Of a stretch of DNA of 64,000 nt, positions 1 through 8,348 are shown one piece after another. The number at the start of each line of letters is the position of its first letter. Position 1 is the first letter of the stretch. A program made the position numbers and the translations under genes. Origin of the DNA: Pseudoduganella sp. (GTDB lineage Bacteria; Pseudomonadota; Gammaproteobacteria; Burkholderiales; Burkholderiaceae_D); NCBI GenBank assembly GCA_021323265.1, contig JAJTCO010000002.1, positions 97,470 through 161,469 of the forward strand. The letters run 5' to 3'. Below the pieces are notes generated by a model. That model saw only the letters and a list, made by a program, of their open reading frames with translations, did no database searches and was not told the DNA's origin.

Positions 1-2124
1 CGGCTGCAGGTTGGTGTAGAACGCTTCGCGCCTGCCCTGCACGTCCTGCCAGGCGGCGTCCACGCCCTCCAGGCGGTAGCTGAAGCGCACGCGCTCGGGC
101 ATCGACAGGCTGAGCGCCGTGAAGCCGATTTCGACGTCCTTGCTGCCCTTTGGCAGCCGCACGCGCGGCAGCGGCTGGTAGGCCACGCCGCCCGAGCGCA
201 GCGAACGCACCTGCACCGGCGGCGCCAGGGTATTGCGCGCGATCTGCGCCGGATCGATGGTGGCCACGTCGCTGGCGGTGGAGAGCCACAGCCTGCCGTC
301 GCTGCCCTGCACCAGGGAGGGCAGGGGACGGAACTGCTCCGCGCCGCCCAGCAGGCCGTCCTGGGCATCGAAGCGCTCGTAGCGCAAGGCCTGGCCATCC
401 TTGCCGCCGCCGGCCAGTAGCCGCGCCACTTCGGATGCGGCCACGCGCGTCACCCCTTCCGCGCCGTGCAGCCACAATTCGCCCTGTGGCGTGCGCACCA
501 TGCCGGACACGCCGCGCAGCGGCGCGTTTGCCATGTGGAAGCCGGCGCTGTCGAACCAGCCCACCCCATATTCGCCGCCGGCCCAAACGCGCGGCCCGTC
601 CACCAGCAGCGACAGCACGTTGCCCAGCTGGATGCCGTCCGCCTCGCCGAATACGCGCGCCTTGCCGCCTTCGATGACGGCGACGCGGTCGCGCAGGTAG
701 CCAACCCAGATGCGGCCCTGGCCGTCGGTGGTCAGCGTGGGCACGATGCCTTCCGGCAGGCCGGGCACGCCGCCGTCCTTGGTCCAGTGTGCGCCGTCGG
801 CGCTGAACAGGCCTTTGCGCGAGATCGACAGCCACATGCGGCCTTCGCTGTCGAGCGTCATGGCCTGCACGTCGTGCTGGGCGTGCTCGGGCGGATGCGG
901 GTAGCGCGCCATCTGCCCGGACGGCGCGCGGCGCCAGCGCTCCATGTTGTTGCCGAACCAGAGCGCCCCATCCGGCGCGCGGTAGCCGGCCGACATCAGC
1001 TCGGTCTCGCGCCGCAGCCGCTGGCCGCTGCTGCCGTAGCTGTACACGCCGCCGTTCATATTGCCCACCACCACGCGGCCATCGCTGTCGGGCAGCATGC
1101 CGGGGTGGTCCAGCGGCTCGCTGGTGGCCAGGCTGCGCAAGCGGTTGCGCCGCAGGCGGTCCAGGCCGGCGGTCGTGCCGATCCAGATATTGCCTTCGCG
1201 GTCTTCGAAGAAGGTTTGCGGCAGCGCGCCGCTGATGCCGTTTTCGCGCCGCAGCTGCTGGTTCGGGTCGCGTCCCGCGCGGGCCGGGTCGCCGGCCACG
1301 CGCTCCAGCGCATGCACGTTCAACAGCCACATGGTGCCGTTGCGGTCGAAGTGGATGCCATTGGCCGCCAGCACGGGACGGGGCGCGGGATTGCCGGGCG
1401 GCGCCTCGGGCAGCAGGCGGTAGCCGTGGCGGATGCCGTCGCTGGCCCACATGCTGCCGTCCGGCCCCTCGGCCATCGCCATCAGGTCCAGGTGCGGCCA
1501 GGCACGGCGGAAACGCGGGTCGCTGCCCGGCGCCGTGTCGCGCCAGTAGACGCCGCCCTGCACCGAGACCCATTGCCGTCCGCTGCGGCTAAACAGCACC
1601 TGGCGCGCGGCGCCGCTGGGCAGGCCGCTTTCCGGCGCCGGGCGCTGGAAGCGCTGGCTGCCCGGTTTCAGGTAGGCCAGGCCGCCGGCCACGGCGGCCC
1701 AGATGCTGCCGTCCGGCCCTTCGGTCAGGCTCATCACCCCGGACGGCGGCAAGCCCTGTTCCAGACCGTACTCGCGCACCTTGCCGCCCACCAGCGCCGT
1801 GATGCCGCCGAAGCGGTGGCCGATCCACAGACCGCCGTCGCGCGTGGCCAGCAAGGCCATGGTGCTGGACGATTGCAGGCGGTGCCCGCCCAGCGCTTCC
1901 ACGCGTTCGAAGCGCACGCCGTCGAAACGCGTCAGGCCGCCCGGCGAGGAGATCCAGAGCCAGCCGTCGGCGCTTTGCGCGAACTTGACCACGTCGCTGG
2001 GCGCGCCCTGCAGGCGCGTCCAGGCGGTGTGGGTGTAGTCGGAAAGCAGGCGGGCGGGGGCGGCGTGCGCCGCCAGGGTCGCCAGCAGCAGGGCCAGCGC
2101 AGGCAGCCATCGGTATCGGTTCAT
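1..2124 (-). CDS. Propeller-type two-component sensor, N-terminal part (cut by window edge)
   Basis: About 708 codons are visible from ATG 2124; the 3' end lies beyond the left edge. A signal peptide (about residues 1-22, ending in AAHA) is followed by a run of Reg_prop beta-propeller blades. Short motifs such as DGGLWIGH, DGSIWAAV, EGNIWIGT and DGRIWVGY recur every few tens of residues. The last visible stretch, around residue 680 (FSYRLEGVDAAW), looks like the start of a Y_Y_Y domain. In this family these modules form a periplasmic sensor, followed by a membrane helix and a histidine kinase, GGDEF or LytTR output. The output module is not in the window, so its type is unknown. No good Shine-Dalgarno precedes the ATG, but the signal peptide begins exactly there. 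The family assignment is firm; ligand and output are not known. Confidence 0.85.
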   Translation of the reverse strand, partial: MNRYRWLPALALLLATLAAHAAPARLLSDYTHTAWTRLQGAPSDVVKFAQSADGWLWISSPGGLTRFDGVRFERVEALGGHRLQSSSTMALLATRDGGLWIGHRFGGITALVGGKVREYGLEQGLPPSGVMSLTEGPDGSIWAAVAGGLAYLKPGSQRFQRPAPESGLPSGAARQVLFSRSGRQWVSVQGGVYWRDTAPGSDPRFRRAWPHLDLMAMAEGPDGSMWASDGIRHGYRLLPEAPPGNPAPRPVLAANGIHFDRNGTMWLLNVHALERVAGDPARAGRDPNQQLRRENGISGALPQTFFEDREGNIWIGTTAGLDRLRRNRLRSLATSEPLDHPGMLPDSDGRVVVGNMNGGVYSYGSSGQRLRRETELMSAGYRAPDGALWFGNNMERWRRAPSGQMARYPHPPEHAQHDVQAMTLDSEGRMWLSISRKGLFSADGAHWTKDGGVPGLPEGIVPTLTTDGQGRIWVGYLRDRVAVIEGGKARVFGEADGIQLGNVLSLLVDGPRVWAGGEYGVGWFDSAGFHMANAPLRGVSGMVRTPQGELWLHGAEGVTRVAASEVARLLAGGGKDGQALRYERFDAQDGLLGGAEQFRPLPSLVQGSDGRLWLSTASDVATIDPAQIARNTLAPPVQVRSLRSGGVAYQPLPRVRLPKGSKDVEIGFTALSLSMPERVRFSYRLEGVDAAWQDVQGRREAFYTNLQP

Positions 2125-2240
2125 TCTGGCTACGGGAATTTATTCGCTAAATGTAAATTATAGTATCGAAGTGTCGCCGCGCATGGACGCAATGTCCGGT
2201 GCGCAGCGGAGCGTAGCGAACCGGGAGAGATTTGCCGCCG

Positions 2241-4043
2241 TCACAGGCGCGTCAGGTCGGGGGCGCCCTGCGGCCCGATCCAGGTGGCGGCGAAGCGCTT
2301 GCGCGTGGCGGCCGCCGCGGCCTTGTCGCCGCGCTTGTCGTACACTTCGACCAGGCCGCGCAGGGCCCAGCCATTGCTGGGCGTTTTGGCGAAGGAGGCG
2401 CGGAACGCCGCTTCCGCCTCGTCGAGCTTGCCTGCCTTGAGCAGCGCCGCGCCCAGCGACTGGCGCACCGGGTAGTACCAGTAGGGCGGCTCGGTGTAGG
2501 GCAGGCTGTCCTGCACCGCCACCGCCTCGGTGAAGGACTTGATCGCCTGCGGCAGTTCGCCGCGCGCCTCGGCCAGCTTGCCGGTCGCCACCAGGCGCGC
2601 CGTCTGCGCGATGGCGGGGCCGGGCACGCCCCAGTCGGTCAGTGGCTTGAAGTCTCCTTTCTGCTCGATGGCGGCGATGGCGTCGATCTGGCGCTGGCTC
2701 TCCTGCCACATGCCCTTGCGCGCGAAGCCGATGGCGCGCGCATAGTGCCACATGGCCCGCAGCAGCACGAACTCGGTGCCCGGCTCGGGCAGGGCGAGCA
2801 GGGTGTCGGGGCTGCTGAACTGCACGTGGGCGAAATAGGGGGCGGCGCGCACCGGCTGCAGTGGCGGGATCGCGCGCAGCAGGTCGGGCGTGATGGCCTT
2901 TTCCAGGCGCTGCGTGGTCTGCAGCGTGGTCTTGCCGTCGCCGCCCATCAGGGCCGACACCATGGCGAAGTGGATGTTGTGCGGGTAGTAGGCGCCCTTG
3001 TATACGGGATCGCTGCTGGCGCCGCTGAAATACTTCTCGTCGATGGCGATGGCGTCGATGTTGGACTGCAGCGCTTCCTTGTAGTACCCCAGGCGGTAAT
3101 AGATGTGCGAAGGCATGTGCACGATATGGCCGGCGCCTGGGATCTGCTGCGCCAGCCGGCGCGCATGCGGCAGGGCCTTCTCCGGATGCGTCGACGCTTC
3201 CACCGCATGGATGTAGTAGTGGATGGCGCCGGGATGGCTGGGGTTACGTTCGAGCACGCGCTCCAGCGCGTCCACCAGTTCCGCCGTGCGCCCTTTCGGG
3301 CTGGCGCCGCCGGCTTCCCAGTAATTCCAGGGCGACAGGTCCATCAGCGCCTCGGCAAACAGCACCTGCACCGTATCGTCGTTGGGGAAGCTGCGCGCCG
3401 CCTCCGTCATGGCGGCGGCATAGGCCAGGTCCAGCGGGGCGCGGTCGGGCCCGGGCTGCGCGGCATAGCGGCGGCCGACCGCGCGCACCAGGGCCTGCTC
3501 CACCGGGCTGGCATGGCCCGCCAGCGCTGCCGCGCGCTCGGCCGCGGCCATGGCGGGCGCCACCGCGTCCGGGAACATGGGCGCGTTGATGTTCGGCCCC
3601 AGCACCAGCGCCTCGCCCCAATGGCACATGGCGCATTGCGGGTCGGCCTGCTGCGCGGCGCGGAAGGCGCGCGCCGCCTCGGCATGGTTGAAGGCGAACA
3701 GCAGCCGCAGTCCCTGGTCGAAGTAGGCCTGGGCACGCGGGCTGCGCGTGGTGACCGACATGTGCAGCTTGCCAAGATCCTTGTACAGCGCAGGCGTGCC
3801 CGCCTGGTCGGGCCGGCGCGCCTGCTGCGCGGGCTTGAAGGGCGCGGTCTCGGCCTGCGCCAGCATGGCCAGCATCACCGGCCGGCCCGCCGCGGGACTG
3901 GCGCACAGCGCGCCGTCGAGCACGGGGTCGAATAGCGGTTCGCGCCGCGCTTGCGATGGCCCCGTTGCGAACAGGGCCGCCAGGGCGGTGGCCAGGCCGG
4001 CCGCCAGATGCAGCGCGGAAGGCACGAGTCGGGCGGTCGGCAT
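2241..4043 (-). CDS. Secreted tetratricopeptide-repeat protein
   Basis: A 600-residue protein with an N-terminal export signal (MPTARLVPSALHLAAGLATALAAL). Start ATG 4043 follows AGGAG at a good distance; the frame stays open further upstream but that part overlaps the preceding gene. The body consists of helical TPR-type repeats: around residues 120-160 (AYFDQGLRLLFAFNHAEA), in the middle (NPSHPGAIHYYIHAVEA) and near the C-terminus (AALLKAGKLDEAEAAFRASF). The HYYIHAVEASTHPEKAL region is typical of a family of large bacterial TPR proteins of unknown role. It lies 13 bases downstream of the SnoaL-like gene on the same strand, so the two are probably one transcript. TPR proteins bind other proteins; no catalytic motif is seen. 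Function unknown. Confidence 0.85.
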   Translation of the reverse strand: MPTARLVPSALHLAAGLATALAALFATGPSQARREPLFDPVLDGALCASPAAGRPVMLAMLAQAETAPFKPAQQARRPDQAGTPALYKDLGKLHMSVTTRSPRAQAYFDQGLRLLFAFNHAEAARAFRAAQQADPQCAMCHWGEALVLGPNINAPMFPDAVAPAMAAAERAAALAGHASPVEQALVRAVGRRYAAQPGPDRAPLDLAYAAAMTEAARSFPNDDTVQVLFAEALMDLSPWNYWEAGGASPKGRTAELVDALERVLERNPSHPGAIHYYIHAVEASTHPEKALPHARRLAQQIPGAGHIVHMPSHIYYRLGYYKEALQSNIDAIAIDEKYFSGASSDPVYKGAYYPHNIHFAMVSALMGGDGKTTLQTTQRLEKAITPDLLRAIPPLQPVRAAPYFAHVQFSSPDTLLALPEPGTEFVLLRAMWHYARAIGFARKGMWQESQRQIDAIAAIEQKGDFKPLTDWGVPGPAIAQTARLVATGKLAEARGELPQAIKSFTEAVAVQDSLPYTEPPYWYYPVRQSLGAALLKAGKLDEAEAAFRASFAKTPSNGWALRGLVEVYDKRGDKAAAAATRKRFAATWIGPQGAPDLTRL

Positions 4044-4056
4044 GATGGTCTCCTGG

Positions 4057-4488
4057 CTAGTGGTGCAATGGCTTGCCGCCGGCCTGTCCCGTGCTGGCAG
4101 GATGCAGGGCGTGTTCCAGCTTGCTGGTGTCGTAGTAGGCGCGCTGCGACACCACCTTGCCGTCGCGTAGCTTGAACACGTGGACGAAGGGGTTGTCGTA
4201 GGCGATGCCGGTGCTGCGCGCAATCCAGCTGGAGTCGCCCGTCACCACCACGGTGTCGCCTTCCGCCACCATGCTCCTGGGTTCGAGCTGGACGCACTGG
4301 ACTGTCTCATTCAGCTTGGTGAAGTATTCGGCAATCTGCTGCTTGCCGTGATAGCTGCCCGCGAAGGGCAGGTAGTCCGATTCCGGATTGATCAGATCCG
4401 CATCGTCGTAGTAGCGTTCTAGCAGGCCCTTCAGGTCGCCTGCCGCAAACAGTTGATAGCCTTCACTGATGAGTTTTTTGGTGTCCAT
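4057..4488 (-). CDS. SnoaL-like / NTF2-fold protein
   Basis: A 143-residue cytoplasmic protein without signal peptide. The pattern (an N-terminal helix with LISEGYQLFAAGDLKGLLERYYDD, then LPFAGSYHGKQQIAEYF, VVVTGDSSW and VHVFKLRDGKVVSQRAYYD) is the standard layout of the SnoaL-like, ketosteroid-isomerase-like cone fold. Such proteins are small isomerases, cyclases or binding proteins, and the substrate cannot be predicted from sequence. It is the first gene of a likely two-gene unit with the TPR protein 13 bases downstream. The start at 4488 is the only one that retains the N-terminal helix. Fold confident, function open. Confidence 0.85.
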   Translation of the reverse strand: MDTKKLISEGYQLFAAGDLKGLLERYYDDADLINPESDYLPFAGSYHGKQQIAEYFTKLNETVQCVQLEPRSMVAEGDTVVVTGDSSWIARSTGIAYDNPFVHVFKLRDGKVVSQRAYYDTSKLEHALHPASTGQAGGKPLHH

Positions 4489-4575
4489 GGCATCCCCCGG
4501 ATCAACGACACCTGCAGCGGCATGCCGCAGGCTGCCGATCAGATAAGCGTAGTACGGCAGGATCAGAAGTCAAGC

Positions 4576-5430
4576 TTAGCGTGGCGTGCCGAAGACCTGG
4601 GTCCAGTAGGCGGCGGGGCGCTTCCCGCTGCGGATGCTGTAGGCCGCGCCCATGTCGGTGAACCGCGGATTCATGAGGGAGCGGCAGTGGCCCGGACTGC
4701 CGACCCAGCTGGCCACGGCTTCGTGCGCGCTGGTCTGGCCGCGCGCGATGTTCTCGCCGATATGGCGCCAGGCGTAGCCGGCCGCCAGGCTGCGCTGGCC
4801 GGCGTCGTTGCCCTGCCGGTCGGCGTGGGCGAAATAGCCATGCCGCGCCATGTCCTGGCTGTGCGCGAGTGCCGCGTCCGCCAGCAGCGCGCTCCAGCGT
4901 ACCGGCGGCGCCGCCGCCATCCACACCCCGCCGCAATCGCGCGCCACGGAGCGGGCCGCGTTGGTGGCGGCCAGCACTTCCTGTTCGGCCTGCGCCGGCG
5001 CGGGCAGCAACAGCAGGGGATTGGGCGTGGGCGCCGCCAGCACGACGGTCCATTCGTTGCCGCTGCGGTGGGCGCCGATATCGGCGTAGCGCGTGCTCGC
5101 AAGGGTGATGCAGTACGCTTCGCGCAAGATGTCGAATGCCGCGCGCGCGTCGCTGGGACCGGTCACTTGCACGGCGTCGGCCAGCGCGGGATCGTAGCCC
5201 GCCTGGTCGAGTGCCGCCAGCAGGATGGTGCCGTGGCGCAGCGTCACGCGCGACAGCATGGGGTTGGCGGCCAGCCGCGGCACGGCGGGGCGCATGCCGC
5301 CCTGGCAGGCGGCAGGGGCGGCGCGCCAGGCGTTGACCATGGCCACCAGCTGCTCGGCCTCGCGGGCGGCTGGCGTCGCGCCGGCTTGCTGTAGCATCAG
5401 GGCGCTTGCAAGAAGGAAAAACCTGTTCAT
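4576..5430 (-). CDS. Secreted CAP (SCP/PR-1-like) protein with a degenerate first copy
   Basis: 284 residues with a signal peptide (MNRFFLLASALMLQQAGA). The C-terminal half (about residues 150-284) is a recognisable CAP domain: ATNAARSVARDCGG, then ALAHSQDMARHGYFAH, HIGENIARG, SWVGSPGHCRSLMNPRFTDMG. It keeps the usual CAP cavity residues (His in GYFAH, Glu in GENIA, His in PGHC). The N-terminal half (residues 25-140) repeats the same order of elements (VAMVNAWRAAPAACQGG, NPMLSRVTLRHGTILL, ARAAFDILREAYC, RYADIGAHRSGNEWTVVLAAP) but lacks GENIA and GHC. This suggests a tandem duplication whose first copy has decayed or specialised. CAP proteins are extracytoplasmic; a substrate cannot be named. 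It is divergent from the GNAT gene at 5466. Confidence 0.85.
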   Translation of the reverse strand: MNRFFLLASALMLQQAGATPAAREAEQLVAMVNAWRAAPAACQGGMRPAVPRLAANPMLSRVTLRHGTILLAALDQAGYDPALADAVQVTGPSDARAAFDILREAYCITLASTRYADIGAHRSGNEWTVVLAAPTPNPLLLLPAPAQAEQEVLAATNAARSVARDCGGVWMAAAPPVRWSALLADAALAHSQDMARHGYFAHADRQGNDAGQRSLAAGYAWRHIGENIARGQTSAHEAVASWVGSPGHCRSLMNPRFTDMGAAYSIRSGKRPAAYWTQVFGTPR

Positions 5431-5465
5431 GCCCTACTATAACGCGCTCTGCTAAACTGCTGCCC

Positions 5466-5906
5466 ATGAACGATACGCCAGGTACCAAGTTCAGCCTCGT
5501 GCTGGTCGACAAGCTGCCCTTTAAAGAGCTGAAAGCCTTCCACGAGGACGCTGGCTGGGAGGCGCCACGCCTGCCCAAGCAATCGCGCGGCCAGGTGCAA
5601 TGGGCCGTGGTTGCCGTGGCCGGCAGCAAGGCCGCCATTGCGCGCCTGGAACTGGCGCGCCCGGAATTCTGCTTCGTCACCAATCTCGCGGTGCTGGGCA
5701 AATACCGCGGCCGCGGCGTCGGCGGCTGGCTGCTGGAGCAGATCGAGCAGCATTGCCGGCAGCAGGGCATCCGCCGCCTGATCCTGGAACCGGCCCCTGG
5801 TACCGAGGCGTATTACCAGTCCCACCATTTTATTCCGGACCCCCTGGTCCCCAGCTGCGTGAAGAAGGAGCTCCCGCCTTTGCTGCGCCGCCGTTTTGTG
5901 CCGTAA
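5466..5906 (+). CDS. GNAT-family N-acetyltransferase
   Basis: A 146-residue protein with the GNAT acetyl-CoA signature: a beta-strand CFVTNLAVLGKYRGRGVGGWLLEQIEQ (around residues 75-100), where RGRGVG is the motif-A pyrophosphate loop, followed by GIRRLILEPAPGTEAYYQSHHF (motif B). The frame is open from 5406, but the upstream part overlaps the signal-peptide region of the divergent CAP gene. ATG 5466 gives a normal N-terminus. It lies 13 bases before the DUF2058 gene, so the two are likely co-transcribed. The acceptor substrate is unknown. Confidence 0.88.
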   Translation: MNDTPGTKFSLVLVDKLPFKELKAFHEDAGWEAPRLPKQSRGQVQWAVVAVAGSKAAIARLELARPEFCFVTNLAVLGKYRGRGVGGWLLEQIEQHCRQQGIRRLILEPAPGTEAYYQSHHFIPDPLVPSCVKKELPPLLRRRFVP

Positions 5907-5919
5907 AGGAGTTATTCGT

Positions 5920-6456
5920 ATGGTTTCGCTGCAAGAACAATTGATGAAGGCCGGACTGGTCGACAAGAAGAAGGTCAACAAGGTCCAGCAGGACAAGTCC
6001 AAGCAATGGAAGGAAGAGCGCCGCACCGGCGTGCAGAGCGTAGACGAGACGCGCGAAGCGGCGCTGGAACTGCAGCGCAAGAACGCCGAGCGGGCGCGCG
6101 AACTGAACGCCCAGCGCGACGCGGCGGCGGCCCAGAAGGCGATCCTGGCGCAAGTGGTGCAGATGGTGCAGCAGCACCGCCAGTCCAAGGGCCATGGCGA
6201 AGTGGCCTACAATTTCACGCTGGGCAGCAAGATCGACCGCATCTACGTGTCGAACGCCGTGCAGCAGCACCTGGTCAATGGCCGCCTGGTGATCGTGGTG
6301 CTGGACGACGTGGCCGAACTGGTGCCCAAGGTGGTGGCCGACAAGATCGCCGAGCGCATGCCCGAACTGGTGGTGACGGTCAAGAAGCCGGTCACCGAGC
6401 CGGCCGAAGACGATCCTTACGCCGACTACAAGATCCCGGACGACTTTACCTGGTAA
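5920..6456 (+). CDS. DUF2058 (YaiL-like) nucleoid/polynucleotide-associated protein
   Basis: 178 residues. The start is MVSLQEQLMKAGLVDKKK, which is the conserved opening of the DUF2058/YaiL family. ATG 5920 is preceded by AAAGGAG at 5905-5911. The N-terminal half (1-80) is very rich in Lys, Arg, Glu and Gln and should form a charged coiled coil (QRKNAERARELNAQRDAA). The C-terminal part (90-178) carries YNFTLGSKIDRIYVSNAVQQHLVNGRL and ends in DDFTW. The Escherichia coli relative is described only as a putative polynucleotide-binding protein. The 3' end overlaps the convergent cyanophycinase-like gene by 11 bases. Confidence 0.85.
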   Translation: MVSLQEQLMKAGLVDKKKVNKVQQDKSKQWKEERRTGVQSVDETREAALELQRKNAERARELNAQRDAAAAQKAILAQVVQMVQQHRQSKGHGEVAYNFTLGSKIDRIYVSNAVQQHLVNGRLVIVVLDDVAELVPKVVADKIAERMPELVVTVKKPVTEPAEDDPYADYKIPDDFTW

Positions 6457-7423
6457 GCAGCACGCCCTTGTCGGCGGAGACCGTGTAACGCACGGTCGCG
6501 CCGCCGTAACCGGCCCAGTTGCGCAGGTCGAAACTGCCGCCGCCGGACATGCGCTGCGCTTCCAGGTTCAGGTAGGTCAGTGGCCGGCGCGGCGCGCACA
6601 CCTGCGGCAGGCCGACCGATTGCAGGAAGGTCACCGAACCGAGCCCGGTGCGCGTGGCCATGCCATCCTCCACCAGCAGCGCCGTCTCCACATCGACACC
6701 GATGCCGCGCGCCATGCCGGCCCAGCCATCATTGACGATGCGCGCCATGAACGCCACCAGGCGCCCCAGGCGCGCCCGCGTGTCGAAGTGGGCGTCGGTC
6801 ACCACGCTGCCCATGTCGGGCAGGCTGAGGTAGTCGCGCACCAGCGTCATGCGCTTGTCGTAGGGATTGGCCAGCGCATCGTCCGAGGTGATGCTGCCGT
6901 TCAGCGCCGCAAAGCCGAAGCGACCCAGCAGCATCATGCCGGCGCTGGTGCCGCCGATGGGGACCTTGCGCCCGGCCAGCTCCTGGATGGCAGCCTGCAC
7001 CGGCGTGCCCTGCCAGTAGTTGACGTAGTCGGCCTGATCGCCGCCGGCGATGAACAAGGCCTCCGCGCCGCGGATGCGCTCGATGACGAAGGGGTCGCTG
7101 GCGGCGCTGCGGCTGGGGATCACCAGCGTTTCCACCGACTGCACGCCGCCCATGGCGTAGATGTAGGGATTGTAGGCGTCCGTGCCGCGGCTGCGGAGGA
7201 CGACGAAGTTGCCACCGCCGCCTTTCTGGATCATCCAGGCAAACGCCGCGTCCACGTCCGGTCCGCCGCCCATCAGCACCATGGCCGCCTTGGCCGGTTG
7301 CGGCAGCACGACATTGGCGGCGTCGCCCACCACGTAGTGCTGGTAAGGCTTGCCGGCCTGGGCTGGCGCCAGGACGGCGGCCAGCAGCAGGAACGTGGCG
7401 ACGAATCGGCTCAGGCGTAGCAT
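6446..7423 (-). CDS. Secreted cyanophycinase-like peptidase (family S51)
   Basis: 325 residues with a clear signal peptide (MLRLSRFVATFLLLAAVLAPAQA). The core has the S51 pattern: MVLMGGGPDVDAAFAWM, ALFIAGGDQADYVNYWQGTPV, the nucleophile elbow GGTSAGM (Ser160) and a DAHFDTRARLGRLVAFM segment that resembles the His/Asp region of cyanophycinases. These enzymes hydrolyse cyanophycin (multi-L-arginyl-poly-L-aspartate) to beta-Asp-Arg dipeptides; secreted homologues let bacteria use external polymer. The Gly-rich GGVQSVETLVIPSR segment also fits. Substrate specificity toward cyanophycin is inferred from family, not shown. It converges with, and overlaps by 11 bases, the DUF2058 gene. Confidence 0.88.
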   Translation of the reverse strand: MLRLSRFVATFLLLAAVLAPAQAGKPYQHYVVGDAANVVLPQPAKAAMVLMGGGPDVDAAFAWMIQKGGGGNFVVLRSRGTDAYNPYIYAMGGVQSVETLVIPSRSAASDPFVIERIRGAEALFIAGGDQADYVNYWQGTPVQAAIQELAGRKVPIGGTSAGMMLLGRFGFAALNGSITSDDALANPYDKRMTLVRDYLSLPDMGSVVTDAHFDTRARLGRLVAFMARIVNDGWAGMARGIGVDVETALLVEDGMATRTGLGSVTFLQSVGLPQVCAPRRPLTYLNLEAQRMSGGGSFDLRNWAGYGGATVRYTVSADKGVLLTR

Positions 7424-7493
7424 GGCGGCGTTCCTTCAGCGTTGGGGGGCCGGGCTAGCCCGCTCGGCCATTCTACGCCCAACGGTTACCGCA

Positions 7494-8201
7494 CTATTCA
7501 GGCCGCGCGGGAATTTTCAGGCCGCGTGCAACAGCCGGGCGCGCGACGAAGGCGGCCAGCACGCGCCGCACATTGGCAAACCGCGCGAAACCCACCAGCT
7601 CGCCTGCGCCATAGTATTCCACCAGGTTGCGCACCCAGGGGAAGATCGCAATGTCTGCAATGGAATAGTCATTGCCCATGATCCAGTCGCGTCCCGCCAG
7701 GCGCTGCTCCAGCACGGCCAAGAGGCGCGCCGATTCGGCGATGTAGCGGTCGCGCGGGCGCTTGTCCTCGTAGGCCTTGCCGGCGAATTTGTGGAAGAAG
7801 CCCACCTGGCCGAACATCGGGCCGATGCCGCCCATCTGGAACATCAGCCACTGGATGGTTTCGTAGCGCGCCGCCGCATCGCGCGGCAGCAGCTGGCCGG
7901 TCTTTTCCGCCAGGTAGAGCAGGATCGCGCCCGATTCGAACAGCGGCAGCGGCCGTCCGCCCGGACCGTCCGGATCGATGATGGCGGGGATCTTGTTGTT
8001 CGGATTGAGCGACAGGAATTCCGGCGTCATCTGGTCGCCGGTCTCGAAGTCGACCAGGTGCGCTTCATACGGCAGGCCGATTTCTTCCAGCATGATCGAG
8101 ACCTTGACGCCATTCGGCGTGGCCAGCGAATACAGCTGCAGGCGTTCGGGATGTTGCGCGGGCCATTTGGCGTTGATCGGGAAATCGGCAATTCCGGTCA
8201 T
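7494..8201 (-). CDS. Glutathione S-transferase, YfcG/YghU (nu-class) type
   Basis: 235 residues. The N-terminal thioredoxin-like domain has LYSLATPNGVKVSIMLEEIGLPYEAHLVDF, with the TPNG motif that replaces the catalytic Tyr/Ser/Cys in the nu class (YfcG, YghU). NPNNKIPAIIDPDG (cis-Pro) and LFESGAILLYLAEKTG (glutathione gamma-glutamyl contact) follow. The C-terminal all-helical domain (about 100-230) contains DYSIADIAIFPWV, the usual GST folding motif. Nu-class enzymes have disulfide-bond reductase and peroxidase activity with glutathione. No signal peptide, so cytosolic. Confidence 0.92.
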   Translation of the reverse strand: MTGIADFPINAKWPAQHPERLQLYSLATPNGVKVSIMLEEIGLPYEAHLVDFETGDQMTPEFLSLNPNNKIPAIIDPDGPGGRPLPLFESGAILLYLAEKTGQLLPRDAAARYETIQWLMFQMGGIGPMFGQVGFFHKFAGKAYEDKRPRDRYIAESARLLAVLEQRLAGRDWIMGNDYSIADIAIFPWVRNLVEYYGAGELVGFARFANVRRVLAAFVARPAVARGLKIPARPE

Positions 8202-8348
8202 GCGGTGCTCTCATCAGTGGGGAAATGTCCACGATTATGCGACATCCCGCGATTTCATGCCGGCGATTGCCAGCGCACGGGAAGCGTGATGCAAGGTGCG
8301 TAGTATTATTAATAAGTTATTATCTAAAAAACAGGACAAGAGGAAAAA

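Noticed and set aside
466..2163. Open frame of 565 codons on the plus strand
   Set aside because: Antisense to the propeller sensor, whose blade motifs are clear on the minus strand.
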